Assembly (NCBI GenBank): GCA_016841325.1
Contig: JAENZJ010000024.1
Coordinates: 1-45,423 of the forward strand
Source of the DNA: Thermincola carboxydiphila
GTDB lineage: Bacteria; Bacillota; Thermincolia; Thermincolales; UBA2595
Direction: 5' to 3'
Length of the DNA: 45,423 nt
Part shown: piece by piece, positions 14,788 through 23,056 of the stretch
Position numbering within the stretch: the first letter of the stretch is position 1
Layout: the number at the start of each line of letters is the position of its first letter
Notes under the pieces: generated by a model
Told to the model about the DNA's origin: nothing
Databases searched by the model: none
Seen by the model: the letters and a program-made list of their open reading frames with translations, nothing else
Translations under genes and position numbers: made by a program

Positions 14788-16488
14788 ATGAGTTATGTGG
14801 CTCTGTACCGCGAATGGAGACCACAGAATTTTTTCGATATAGTGGGACAGGAACATATTACCCGGACACTGCAGAATGCCCTCAGGAATGACCGGACTGC
14901 TCATGCGTACCTCTTTTGTGGTCCGCGGGGCACCGGTAAGACCACTACTGCAAAAGTTATGGCAAAAGCCCTAAATTGCATTAACAGTTCCGGAGTTGAG
15001 CCCTGTAACGAATGTGAGAACTGCCGCAGGGTGACTGACGGAAGTTCTATGGATGTAATGGAGATTGATGCAGCATCAAACCGGGGAATTGATGAAATCC
15101 GGGATTTAAGGGAAAAGGTGAAATTTGCCCCCACTGAAGGTAAATATAAAATATACATTATTGATGAAGTGCATATGCTGACAACAGAAGCCTTTAATGC
15201 ACTGCTGAAAACTCTCGAAGAACCACCGGCACATGTCATCTTTGTTCTGGCAACTACTGAGCCCCATAAGATACCACTGACCATTCTTTCCCGGTGCCAG
15301 AGATTTGATTTCAGGAGGATTAGCCTCGCTGATATTGTAAACAGATTAAGGTTGGTTGTTGATGAACTGGGAGTAGAAGCCGATGATGAGGCTCTCGGTC
15401 TTATTGCTCGCAGTGCCGAGGGAGGAATGAGGGATGCCCTGAGTGTCCTGGACCAGTGCATATCTTTTGGAGGTCCCAGGGTAACTGTTTCTGATGTAAA
15501 TGATGTCCTGGGTACAGTTAACAGTGAATTTATGTTTCAGATGACCGGATGTTTCCTTGCCAATGATGTTACCCAGGCCCTCAGGCTGGTTGACCAACTG
15601 GTCCGGGAGGGAAAAGATGTCAGGCAGTTTACCAAGGACCTTACTGAGTATTTTCGCAATTTACTGCTGACAGAGGTCTGTACCGATGCCGGTGAATTAG
15701 TGGCTGTAACAGGGGAAATCCTGGAACAAATGAAAAAGCAGGCTGCGGCGCTGGGGAAAAAACGGATTATATCATTTATTGACATTTTTTCGGCTACAGA
15801 ACAGGAGATGAAATGGACATCACAGCCGAGACTTTTATTGGAGCTTGCAGTTATAAAAGCCGGGGAAAAGGTACAGACTGCAGATTATGAGGAATTAAGT
15901 TCAAGGATTGCCAGACTTGAAGAGCTTTTGGCCGGTACACCGGCCGGTGGGCTTGCGGCAATGCAGGCGGCAGGAGGGGAGCAAATCGCTGCAAAACAAA
16001 CAAAAACACAGCAGGACAAAAAAGGGGCCGGTACATCGTCCAAACCTGAAAAGAAAGTGAAATCCGAAATGCTGCCGAAAAAACCAAATGGACCCACAGA
16101 CGACACCGGTGAAATCCATTCTGTGGATACCGAGACAGTTAAACAATGCTGGCAGGAGATTTTGGACCGAATAAAGAAAGTCCGGATGTCGGCAAGGGCT
16201 TTCCTGATAGAGGGAGAGCCTGTGGAAGTACAAAACAATTGCCTTGTATTGAGTTTTGCTCCCGAATATGGATTTCATAAGGAAAAAATTGAGCAGCCGG
16301 AAAACCGGAATGCTATTGAACAGGTGATTAAAGAGGTTACCGGTGCTGACCTGAGAATAAGGTGTAAGTTTAGAAACGAAGCAGACGAACAATCTGAGGC
16401 AGATGCCACCCCTGATACCAGGCAGGACCCTTTGCTGGAAAAAGCCGTCAGCCTGTTTGGCGGGGATGTAATAGATGTTGAAGATTAA
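14788..16488 (+). CDS. dnaX: DNA polymerase III subunit gamma/tau
   Basis: A 566-residue clamp-loader ATPase (ATG at 14788 after AAGAAGG; an upstream GTG lacks a site). It has Walker A GPRGTGKTT near residue 45, a four-cysteine zinc module including CNECENC near residues 68-79, Walker B IIDEVHML and sensor/SRC motif SRCQRF. Domain III follows, then a lysine-rich linker (about 390-440) and a tau-type C-terminus. I see no A-run frameshift site demanding a separate gamma product. It heads the classic dnaX-ybaB-recR set. Confidence 0.96.
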   Translation: MSYVALYREWRPQNFFDIVGQEHITRTLQNALRNDRTAHAYLFCGPRGTGKTTTAKVMAKALNCINSSGVEPCNECENCRRVTDGSSMDVMEIDAASNRGIDEIRDLREKVKFAPTEGKYKIYIIDEVHMLTTEAFNALLKTLEEPPAHVIFVLATTEPHKIPLTILSRCQRFDFRRISLADIVNRLRLVVDELGVEADDEALGLIARSAEGGMRDALSVLDQCISFGGPRVTVSDVNDVLGTVNSEFMFQMTGCFLANDVTQALRLVDQLVREGKDVRQFTKDLTEYFRNLLLTEVCTDAGELVAVTGEILEQMKKQAAALGKKRIISFIDIFSATEQEMKWTSQPRLLLELAVIKAGEKVQTADYEELSSRIARLEELLAGTPAGGLAAMQAAGGEQIAAKQTKTQQDKKGAGTSSKPEKKVKSEMLPKKPNGPTDDTGEIHSVDTETVKQCWQEILDRIKKVRMSARAFLIEGEPVEVQNNCLVLSFAPEYGFHKEKIEQPENRNAIEQVIKEVTGADLRIRCKFRNEADEQSEADATPDTRQDPLLEKAVSLFGGDVIDVED

Positions 16489-16558
16489 TAAAAGTTGAAG
16501 ATAAAAATGAAAACATATTTCCTGGGAAAAAAAGCATCTATAAGGAGGAGATTCAGAT

Positions 16559-16870
16559 ATGATGAATATGGGTAAAATGATGAAACAGGTTCAGAAAATG
16601 CAGGCTGATATGGCCAAACTTCAGGAGGAACTGGCAGACAAAACTGTTGAAGCCACTTCCGGCGGAGGGATGGTTAAGGTGGTTGCTAACGGGAAACAGG
16701 AAATAAAATTAGTAGAAATAAACCCTGAAGCTGTTGATCCAGAGGATGTGGAAATGTTGCAGGATATGATTCTGGCTGCTGTCAATGAAGCCATCCGTCA
16801 GTCTCAGGAAATGACAGCAAGGGAAATGAGCAAGATTACCGGCGGCATGAATATTCCCGGATTATTTTAG
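16559..16870 (+). CDS. YbaB/EbfC family nucleoid-associated protein
   Basis: A 103-residue protein with the N-terminal Met/Gln-rich helix ([20 protein letters not shown]), the central GGGMVKV strand and C-terminal [10 protein letters not shown] typical of the family. These proteins form dimers that bind DNA. AAGGAGGAG lies just before the start. It sits between dnaX and recR, its usual place. Confidence 0.95.
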   Translation: MMNMGKMMKQVQKMQADMAKLQEELADKTVEATSGGGMVKVVANGKQEIKLVEINPEAVDPEDVEMLQDMILAAVNEAIRQSQEMTAREMSKITGGMNIPGLF

Positions 16871-16885
16871 GGCAGGTGACACTAT

Positions 16886-17485
16886 TTGCTGTATTACGCG
16901 GAGCCGGTGGCCAGACTTATTGAACAGCTTGGAAAACTACCCGGTATCGGGCCTAAGACAGCCCAGAGACTGGCATTTCATCTCCTAAATTCCGATGTCC
17001 GGGAATCCAGGGAACTTGCCGGGGCAATCATCGAGGCCAGGGAAAAAATCAGGTACTGCTCAGTTTGCAGTAACCTTACAGATGAGGACCCGTGCCGCAT
17101 GTGCCGGAATCCTGCCCGGAACAAAACGGTTATCTGTGTTGTTGAAGAACCGCGTGATGTAGTGGCTATTGAGCGTACCGGTGAATATAAGGGATTGTAT
17201 CATGTCCTCCAGGGCACCATCTCACCCATGGAAGGCATCGGTCCTGATCAACTTAAAGTGAAGGAACTGATGGAACGGCTTAAGGACAGTGAGGTCACAG
17301 AAATAATTGCTGCTACCAATCCCGATGTTGAGGGTGAAGCTACAGCCATGTACCTGGCAAGGCTAATCAAGCCCCTTGGTATAAAGGTAACCCGGATTGC
17401 TCATGGGCTTCCTGTAGGGGGAGACTTGGAATATGCTGATGAAGTGACTCTCTCCAAAGCATTCGAGGGGCGCAGGGAACTGTAG
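16886..17485 (+). CDS. recR: Recombination mediator protein RecR
   Basis: A 199-residue RecR, which works with RecO/RecF in loading RecA at gaps. It has the helix-hairpin-helix [16 protein letters not shown] near residues 14-29, a C4 zinc finger ([16 protein letters not shown] near 56-71), a Toprim domain with VVEEPRDV near 80 and EGEATAMYL near 150, and the Walker-like C-terminal [16 protein letters not shown]. It starts at TTG 16886 with a weak GGCAGGTG ribosome site 16 bases after ybaB, suggesting coupled translation. Confidence 0.95.
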   Translation: MLYYAEPVARLIEQLGKLPGIGPKTAQRLAFHLLNSDVRESRELAGAIIEAREKIRYCSVCSNLTDEDPCRMCRNPARNKTVICVVEEPRDVVAIERTGEYKGLYHVLQGTISPMEGIGPDQLKVKELMERLKDSEVTEIIAATNPDVEGEATAMYLARLIKPLGIKVTRIAHGLPVGGDLEYADEVTLSKAFEGRREL

Positions 17486-17555
17486 AAGTTAAAATTCGGG
17501 TGAAATATTTGGTTAACTCCCTTAAATTGCCATGATAGTATATATAAGATTATTG

Positions 17556-17584
17556 TTTACATACACCTGAATTTATGCTAAAAT
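17556..17584 (+). promoter_or_regulatory. Sigma-A promoter for the T-box aroF-pheA transcript
   Basis: TTTACA (17556-17561), a 17-base spacer and TAAAAT (17579-17584), about 15-20 bases before the first T-box leader structure. Confidence 0.75.
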
Positions 17585-17604
17585 ATCCAGCAAATACATA
17601 TTTA

Positions 17605-17951
17605 TTTAAAAGCATTGACGGAGATAAGTAAGCCGGGTACCTGTCTTGACAGGGAATGGGGGTCATGGACTGAAAGCCCCTTAAGATACGGTCAGGCCCA
17701 AATTCCCTCCCGAGCTGCCGGTTGAAAAGGGCAATTGCTCCTGAGTAGATCAGGCCGGAACTCCACCGTTATCAGGAAGAGGGTATCAGATTCGGGTTGG
17801 CAGTTGGCAGTTAATAGTCGGCAGAGGGCCGTTTGCTGATGGCGGCCATCAGACGGATCTCGTACCTGCAACGAGCGGGTTACAATTGTAACCAAATTGG
17901 GTGGTATCGCGGAACCAGGCTTTCGTCCCTTTATGGATGAAGGCTTTTTTG
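17605..17951 (+). promoter_or_regulatory. T-box leader (first antiterminator/terminator unit)
   Basis: A T-box riboswitch reading uncharged tRNA. The 5' part shows the AGTAAG and stem I elements, and the 3' arm of stem I contains GGAACTCCACCGTTATC. The T-box bulge sequence GGGTGGTATCGCGG lies at 17898-17911, followed by terminator arms around 17918-17944 and a TTTTTT run. The specifier could be read as TCC (Ser) or, shifted one base, CTC (Leu); neither is aromatic although aroF-pheA follow. The linker at 17795-17830 carries short GGCAGTT repeats that look inserted. Confidence 0.85.
17797..17827. repeat. GGCAGTT-type repeat inserted in the T-box leader
   Basis: TTGGCAGTTGGCAGTTAATAG followed by TCGGCAG repeats a seven-base unit three or four times, resembling the GACAGTT repeats at 241-272 and 17989-18004. 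It lies between stem I and the antiterminator, where T-box leaders tolerate length changes. Confidence 0.5.
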
Positions 17952-17984
17952 CTTTCTGTTCATAAAAACAGCGGTCAGCCCCAA

Positions 17985-18075
17985 ATTTGGCAATTGACAG
18001 TTGTAACAATCCGGGTGGTACCGCGGAAGCGAAGGCTTTCGTCCCGTTTTAAGGGGCGGAGGCTTTTTTATTTAC
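17985..18075 (+). promoter_or_regulatory. Second T-box antiterminator/terminator unit
   Basis: The canonical T-box sequence GGGTGGTACCGCGG (18012-18025) is followed by a terminator (GGCTTTCGTCCC, loop, GGGGCGGAGGC) and a T run ending about 18072, 25 bases before aroF. Only some 40 bases separate it from the first terminator, so it has no stem I of its own. This gives tandem decision points. Either tRNA bound through the first stem I governs both, or this unit is a relic. Confidence 0.8.
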
Positions 18076-18096
18076 TAAATCTAAGGGGGAGATACC

Positions 18097-19110
18097 ATGA
18101 TAGTTGTTATGGACCTAAGGGCAACCGAAGAACAGGTTAAGGCAGTGGATAAGAGACTAGAGGAACTGGGCTTTAAGACCCACCTCATCAGGGGTGTCGA
18201 GCGCCTGGTTATTGGTGCAATTGGTGACCGGAAACAGATCCTGAATTCGGGGATAGAGATTATGCCCGGAGTTGAAAAACTTGTCCCTATCATGAAGCCT
18301 TTTAAACTGGTCAGCAGGGATGTTAAACTGGAAGACACAGTGATCAGGGTAAGGGATTTTGATATTGGCGCCAAGGAGATTACGGTTATTGCCGGTCCGT
18401 GTGCCGTGGAGAGCAGGGAACAGTTGATGGAAACTGCAAAGCTGGTTGCCAGGGCAGGAGCCAAAGCTATCAGGGGAGGGACCTACAAACCCAGGACTTC
18501 GCCTTACAGCTTCCAGGGCATGGAGGAAGATGGCCTGCAGCTTCTGGCTGAGGCAGGAAGGGAAACCGGCCTGGCTACTATTACCGAGGTCATTGATGAA
18601 AAGAGCCTTGGCCTGGCAGTTAATTATGTAGACATAATTCAAATCGGGGCCCGCAACATGCAGAATTTCCAGTTGTTGCGGGCTGCCGGCAGGATCAGAA
18701 AGCCTGTGGTGCTGAAAAGGGGATTGTCGGCCACCATGGAGGAATGGTTAATGGCCGCAGAGTACATAATGTCAGAAGGGAATTATAATGTCATTTTATG
18801 TGAACGGGGTATCCGCACGTTTGAAAATTATACCAGGAATACCCTTGACCTGAGCGCAGTGCCTTTAATCAAGCAGTTGAGCCATTTGCCGGTTATTGTT
18901 GACCCAAGTCATGCCACCGGTGAATGGCGGCTTGTACCACCGCTCTCCAAAGGCGCTGTCGCGGTAGGGGCCGATGGCTTGCTGGTAGAGGTCCACCCCG
19001 ATCCCGTCACGGCGCTGTGTGACGGTCCCCAGTCACTGACACCGGAAAATTTCAGGGTCCTCATGGAGGAACTGGGTCCGGTGGCCAATTCAGTAGGCCG
19101 GGATATATGA
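18097..19110 (+). CDS. aroF: 3-deoxy-7-phosphoheptulonate synthase (DAHP synthase)
   Basis: A 337-residue type I-beta DAHP synthase, which condenses PEP with erythrose-4-phosphate in the first step of aromatic amino-acid synthesis. An N-terminal ferredoxin-like regulatory domain (about residues 1-70) precedes the barrel. Barrel signatures are AGPCAVES near residue 98, RGGTYKPRTSPY near residues 126-137, IQIGARNMQNF, LKRGLSAT and DPSHATG. The ATG follows AAGGGGGAG. It is controlled by the tandem T-box upstream and is 17 bases from pheA. It lies between recR and yaaL, where aromatic genes are not usual. Confidence 0.95.
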   Translation: MIVVMDLRATEEQVKAVDKRLEELGFKTHLIRGVERLVIGAIGDRKQILNSGIEIMPGVEKLVPIMKPFKLVSRDVKLEDTVIRVRDFDIGAKEITVIAGPCAVESREQLMETAKLVARAGAKAIRGGTYKPRTSPYSFQGMEEDGLQLLAEAGRETGLATITEVIDEKSLGLAVNYVDIIQIGARNMQNFQLLRAAGRIRKPVVLKRGLSATMEEWLMAAEYIMSEGNYNVILCERGIRTFENYTRNTLDLSAVPLIKQLSHLPVIVDPSHATGEWRLVPPLSKGAVAVGADGLLVEVHPDPVTALCDGPQSLTPENFRVLMEELGPVANSVGRDI

Positions 19111-19126
19111 AAGGAGAGATAAACCA

Positions 19127-20272
19127 ATGGCAGAAATTTACGGATACCTGGGACCGGAAGGCACCCATTGTGAAGAGGCCCTTTCGGCTTACCTGGGGGG
19201 CAGCAAATATAAGGCAGTACCTTTTTCAGGAATCGACAGGGTCATCATGGCATTAATGACAGGTGAGATCACCCATGGGATGGTTCCCCTGGAGAACTCC
19301 ACTGAAGGAACTGTTAATATTACCCTTGACCTGATGATGACAGCCCCGGAATTAAAAATCACAGGTGAAATCATTATGCCTGTAAGGCATAATTTGCTGG
19401 CAAGGCCGGGGACAAAAAAAGAGGATATTACAGCAGTTATTTCCCATCCCCAGGCATTGGCCCAATGCCGAAAATATCTTGCAGAGCATTTGCCGCAGGC
19501 ATCTGTCTATGAAGTTGGCAGTACTGCTGAAGCTGCACGGGTGGCAGCCGGTCACGGGGACTGTGTTGCGGCAATTGGCAATCAAGCGGCATCGGTAAAG
19601 TATGGACTGGAAATTATAGAAGCAGACATTCATGACTGTAAAGAAAACTGCACCAGATTTGCCATGCTTTCCAGAGAGGATAATCCTGCTGCTGCCGGAG
19701 CACCATCCAAAATATCACTGGTGATTTCCATCACCGACAGGCCGGGCGGCCTGTATCAGATTTTAAAGGAATTTGCCTTAAACAATATCAACCTGACCAG
19801 GATTGAATCCAGGCCGGCCAAGAGAAGCTTGGGTGAGTACCTCTTTTTTATAGATGCCACCGGCAGTCTTGAAGATCCGGTGATTAAAAACTGTCTTCAG
19901 GCAGTGCAGGATATGTCGTCATCATTCAGGATCCTTGGCAGTTATCCCGTATGGGGGAGTGCCGGCAGCGGCAATAACAGGTCTGAAGAGAGGACCCTCC
20001 CCTCAGTTGATGAGTTAAGGCAGAACATTGATATTATTGACTACCAGATTGTGGACCTGCTTGCCCAGAGGACCCAGATGGTTTCAATCATAGGCAGCCT
20101 GAAACAGGGGACCCAGGCTGTAAGGGATAAGAAGCGGGAGCAGGAAGTACTGGAAAGGGTCAGGCAGAATGCACTTCGCAAGGGAGTAGACCCTAACCTG
20201 ATGGAACGGGTCTATAAAATACTGTTTGAACATTTTGTGGATTTACAGGTAAAGCAGCAGAGCTGCCTGTAA
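19127..20272 (+). CDS. pheA: Prephenate dehydratase / chorismate mutase fusion
   Basis: A 381-residue bifunctional enzyme making phenylpyruvate from chorismate. The N-terminal dehydratase domain spans residues 1-180 (YLGPEGTHCEEA, PLENSTEGTV, CTRFAML near 175). An ACT domain spans about 194-270 with the Phe-binding ESRPAKRSLGEYLFFID. The C-terminal type II chorismate mutase module spans about 290-375 (LRQNIDIIDYQIVDLLAQR). This is the reverse of the E. coli PheA order (mutase first). The ribosome site is AAGGAGAG. Confidence 0.93.
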   Translation: MAEIYGYLGPEGTHCEEALSAYLGGSKYKAVPFSGIDRVIMALMTGEITHGMVPLENSTEGTVNITLDLMMTAPELKITGEIIMPVRHNLLARPGTKKEDITAVISHPQALAQCRKYLAEHLPQASVYEVGSTAEAARVAAGHGDCVAAIGNQAASVKYGLEIIEADIHDCKENCTRFAMLSREDNPAAAGAPSKISLVISITDRPGGLYQILKEFALNNINLTRIESRPAKRSLGEYLFFIDATGSLEDPVIKNCLQAVQDMSSSFRILGSYPVWGSAGSGNNRSEERTLPSVDELRQNIDIIDYQIVDLLAQRTQMVSIIGSLKQGTQAVRDKKREQEVLERVRQNALRKGVDPNLMERVYKILFEHFVDLQVKQQSCL

Positions 20273-20317
20273 GTGAACAAACCTGTCCCGGGACATAAAA
20301 AAGATGAATAACATGTA

Positions 20318-20354
20318 CCCCCCTTCAATATATTTTAGTAAAACCGGAGGGGGG
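20318..20354 (+). promoter_or_regulatory. Hairpin covering the ribosome site of yaaL
   Basis: CCCCCCTTC (20318-20326) can pair with GGAGGGGGG (20346-20354), which contains the only ribosome site of the following gene (ATG at 20361). Such a structure could repress translation or act as a weak terminator. Confidence 0.5.
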
Positions 20355-20360
20355 TTGTTT

Positions 20361-20669
20361 ATGAATGATATAATCTCAAAAGTTACCGAGAAAAGCGGCA
20401 GAATACTAAACATGGTGATCGGCTTTTTTGAGGTCGGACATGCCCGGGAAAATCCGCACTGCCGGCAGCCGGAGCTTGTTGAGCAGATTAAGGAGGCACA
20501 CAGGGATTGGGTTGACGCCCTGGATAACTTCAATTACCCAATTGAAGATGATATGGTTGATTATGCTATATATAATGTCAATGCTGCGGAGAAAAAATAT
20601 GCCTACCTGATAAAAAAAGCCCGGAATGAAAATATCACACTGGATGTACCCAAAGATCTTCTGGAATAA
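20361..20669 (+). CDS. YaaL-like (DUF2508) protein
   Basis: A 102-residue helical protein. The start at 20361 (MNDIISKVTEKS) is chosen because GGAGGGGGG precedes it; an upstream ATG at 20304 has no site. The segment LVEQIKEAHRDWVDAL and the later DYAIYNVNAAEKKYAYLIKK match the YaaL pattern. In Bacillus and relatives yaaL and bofA follow recR, and here that order is kept although aroF-pheA have been placed between. Function unknown. Confidence 0.8.
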   Translation: MNDIISKVTEKSGRILNMVIGFFEVGHARENPHCRQPELVEQIKEAHRDWVDALDNFNYPIEDDMVDYAIYNVNAAEKKYAYLIKKARNENITLDVPKDLLE

Positions 20670-20727
20670 AATTAATTGGCGGTCTGGCTGACAGGCTTTT
20701 GTTAAGAATCAGCTGGGAGGTGAAAAT

Positions 20728-20994
20728 ATGGATCTGAATATTGTTATGGCTTTTGTCCTGGGGCTGCTGCTGCTTTACTTGGTGGGAAGAGTGATGGTTG
20801 TTCCCGTCAAACTGATTATGAAACTGTTGGTCAATGGAATAGTGGGAGGATTGGTCCTCTTGGTAATAAATTACTTTGGGGCATTTCTAAATTTTCATAT
20901 CCCTCTCAACCCGGTCACAGCGCTGACGGTGGGGTTTCTCGGGATCCCGGGAATAGTATTATTAATAGTAATTCAACAAATTATTGTGAAATAA
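20728..20994 (+). CDS. bofA: BofA family pro-sigma-K processing inhibitor
   Basis: An 88-residue integral membrane protein with three hydrophobic stretches, ending NPVTALTVGFLGIPGIVLLI, the conserved C-terminal signature of BofA. In Bacillus it holds the SpoIVFB protease inactive until the forespore signal. Its presence, with the coat genes at the left end, supports a spore-forming host. A GGGAGGTG ribosome site precedes the ATG. Confidence 0.93.
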   Translation: MDLNIVMAFVLGLLLLYLVGRVMVVPVKLIMKLLVNGIVGGLVLLVINYFGAFLNFHIPLNPVTALTVGFLGIPGIVLLIVIQQIIVK

Positions 20995-21037
20995 TGAGAA
21001 AATTGTAGGCTATTTGCCGAAAACGGAATATTTTAGC

Positions 21038-21066
21038 TTGACTACGGTAAACCCATTTAGTATACT
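21038..21066 (+). promoter_or_regulatory. Sigma-A promoter upstream of the P-loop gene and kor operon
   Basis: TTGACT (21038-21043), a 17-base spacer and TATACT (21061-21066). A roughly 140-base leader follows before the P-loop gene, containing a small hairpin-like stretch (CCTGCTTCAGG) and T-rich tracts. Confidence 0.8.
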
Positions 21067-21223
21067 ATTATTTATGAAGGCTTAGGGGCGATTCAATTTT
21101 AAGTGATTGAACCTGCTTCAGGTACAAGCTTTTATTTTTTTATCATAAAAGAAGTTCTATTTTTTCTGATAATTTCCTTTTATATTTTGTATAATAAGAA
21201 GAAACACGTCTGGGGGGATCCCC

Positions 21224-21889
21224 ATAGAGGATAGAATTTTAGAAGCCTATATTGGTGAATATGCCAGCGGTAAAAGTGAAGTTGCCGTTAACAGGGCGAT
21301 AGAATTACATAATAGCGGGCGCAGGGTTACCATTACCGACCTTGACCTGGTGGAGCCGTTTTATACACTTAGGCCTGTCAGGAAAAAGCTTATGGAAATG
21401 GGTATTGATGTGGTGGCCTGGGAAACCGGTGAAACTCTTGGGCTGGGAGAAGCGGGAAGCACCATTAAGCCTGAAATGCGATGGGTCCTCAGGAGACCGG
21501 GCGATATTATTTTGGATATCGGCTATGGTGTTGAGGGAGTCAAGGTACTTAACCTTATCGAAGGGGCCTTCGAAGCAGACCTTAAAATATATGTTGTCAT
21601 CAATATAGGAAGGCCGATGACCGCTTCTGTTGATGACATCGTAAATTACGTCAGGGGCCTGGGGCCGGTGGACGGTCTTGTCAACAACTCCCACCTGGGA
21701 AATGAGACAACCCTGGATTTTGTTCAGGAAGGCTCACAGATAGTCTCCGCTGCGGCAGGGGTACTGGATATCCCCGTAATTGCTACATACATGGATATCA
21801 GTTTAAAAAATGAGGTAACCGCAAAGACAGATTTTGTGGGCAATCCAATACGTTTTCTGACCCGCTATATGGCGGATGCATTCTGGTAA
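21224..21889 (+). CDS. P-loop nucleotide-binding protein with no canonical start codon
   Basis: A roughly 222-residue MinD/CooC-like protein of unknown role. Coding similarity to the P-loop class starts well before the first possible GTG (21350). The upstream frame encodes EAYIGEYASGKSEVAVNRA, whose GEYASGKS is the Walker A motif, and TITDLDLVEPF follows. In that frame there is no ATG, GTG or TTG, so initiation must use ATA (21224, six bases after GGGGGG), ATC (21218) or ATT (21236); ATA or ATC look best. Alternatively the start codon is mutated or miscalled. It lies directly before korA, 63 bases apart, and may serve the oxidoreductase, but that is a guess. Confidence 0.65.
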   Translation: MEDRILEAYIGEYASGKSEVAVNRAIELHNSGRRVTITDLDLVEPFYTLRPVRKKLMEMGIDVVAWETGETLGLGEAGSTIKPEMRWVLRRPGDIILDIGYGVEGVKVLNLIEGAFEADLKIYVVINIGRPMTASVDDIVNYVRGLGPVDGLVNNSHLGNETTLDFVQEGSQIVSAAAGVLDIPVIATYMDISLKNEVTAKTDFVGNPIRFLTRYMADAFW

Positions 21890-21952
21890 AAGAAAGGATT
21901 CCCCATTTATAATAAAATAAAGGTGTTATAACTTCAGGAGGTGTAAATTACA

Positions 21953-23035
21953 ATGTCCGAAAAGCCCATCCAGGGAGAGAAACGAGTCTTTATGACCGGT
22001 AACGAAGTTGTTGCCTGGGCTGCCCTGGCTGCTAAAGCCGACATAATGTACGGGTACCCAATCACACCACAGAATGAAATTATGCATTACTGGACACGGA
22101 TGGCGCCCAAATTTGGGAGAAAATTTCTGCAGACTGAAGATGAACTGTCTGCCGGCTTTACCACTTTGGGGGGAGTTCTTTCAGGGAGAAAGGCATTTAC
22201 GGCTACAGCCGGCCCCGGTAATACACTGATGCAGGAACCACTTTCCATGGCTGAAATGATGCGCATTCCGTCAGTAGTGGTTATCCAGCAGAGAGGGGGC
22301 CCGTCAACTGCTACAGTTATTTACTCTCAGCAGGAAGTCACCATGACAACCTTTGGGGGAAATGGTGAAGGCTTCAGGATTGTTTATTCAACTTCAAGCC
22401 ATCAGGAATTGTTTGATTATACCATTAAAGCATTTAACACAGCATGGAAATACCGCTTCCCTACCTTTGTACTGGCTGACGGATATCAGGCAAAAATGCG
22501 TGAATCCCTCAGTATCTATGACCCTGAAGAAAAGGGTATTGAGTTAGTCAAGCCTGAGGCTGCCATTGGAAAGCCTGCGGTCGATGGCAAAAAAGAACCT
22601 GTACATGTGAGGAACACATATAATACCGAAGAAGAACTGCTCGCAGTTCTGACCGGGTATATGGAAGACTACCAGAAATGTGCCCCGGAAATTATTGAGT
22701 ATCAGGAGTTTGACTGTGATGATGCTGATGTAGTTGTTGTCAGCCACGGTGTTGTTTCCAGGGCAGCCAAAGGAGCTGTGCAGGAACTGCGCAAGGAGGG
22801 CCTGAAAGCCGGCTTCTTCAGACCGGTGACCCTGCGTCCCTTTCCTGCTGACCAGTTGAGGTCAGTTGCCGACAAGACAAAGACCCTCTTATTTGTTGAG
22901 TCCGCTTTCGGACAGATGGCCAAACTGGCCAAAGAAGGTATTTTTGGGTCCACCGTGAATGTGGATACCCTCTTTAAACCGGGGGTTGGAATCACCTCAG
23001 AAGAAATAGTGGCCAAAGTTAAAGGATTGCTATAG
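21953..23035 (+). CDS. korA: 2-oxoacid:ferredoxin oxidoreductase, alpha subunit (KorA-like)
   Basis: A 360-residue pyrimidine-domain subunit of a CoA-dependent 2-oxoacid:ferredoxin oxidoreductase. It has the conserved GYPITPQNEI near residue 35, the TEDELSAG helix and ATAGPGNTLMQEPLSMAEM near residues 80-98. Followed by beta, gamma and delta subunits in one operon. Since sucCD and the succinate branch follow, 2-oxoglutarate is the likely substrate, giving succinyl-CoA and reduced ferredoxin; other 2-oxoacids cannot be excluded from sequence. Confidence 0.88.
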   Translation: MSEKPIQGEKRVFMTGNEVVAWAALAAKADIMYGYPITPQNEIMHYWTRMAPKFGRKFLQTEDELSAGFTTLGGVLSGRKAFTATAGPGNTLMQEPLSMAEMMRIPSVVVIQQRGGPSTATVIYSQQEVTMTTFGGNGEGFRIVYSTSSHQELFDYTIKAFNTAWKYRFPTFVLADGYQAKMRESLSIYDPEEKGIELVKPEAAIGKPAVDGKKEPVHVRNTYNTEEELLAVLTGYMEDYQKCAPEIIEYQEFDCDDADVVVVSHGVVSRAAKGAVQELRKEGLKAGFFRPVTLRPFPADQLRSVADKTKTLLFVESAFGQMAKLAKEGIFGSTVNVDTLFKPGVGITSEEIVAKVKGLL

Positions 23036-23056
23036 GGAAGGGAGGCAATAGAGAAA

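Noticed and set aside
15885-16392. Minus-strand genes within dnaX
   Set aside because: Long antisense frames are by-products of the dnaX linker composition. They have no ribosome sites and no recognisable protein features.
17901-18140. Small coding gene overlapping the T-box region
   Set aside because: The frame runs through the T-box and terminator sequences and has no ribosome site or protein-like composition.
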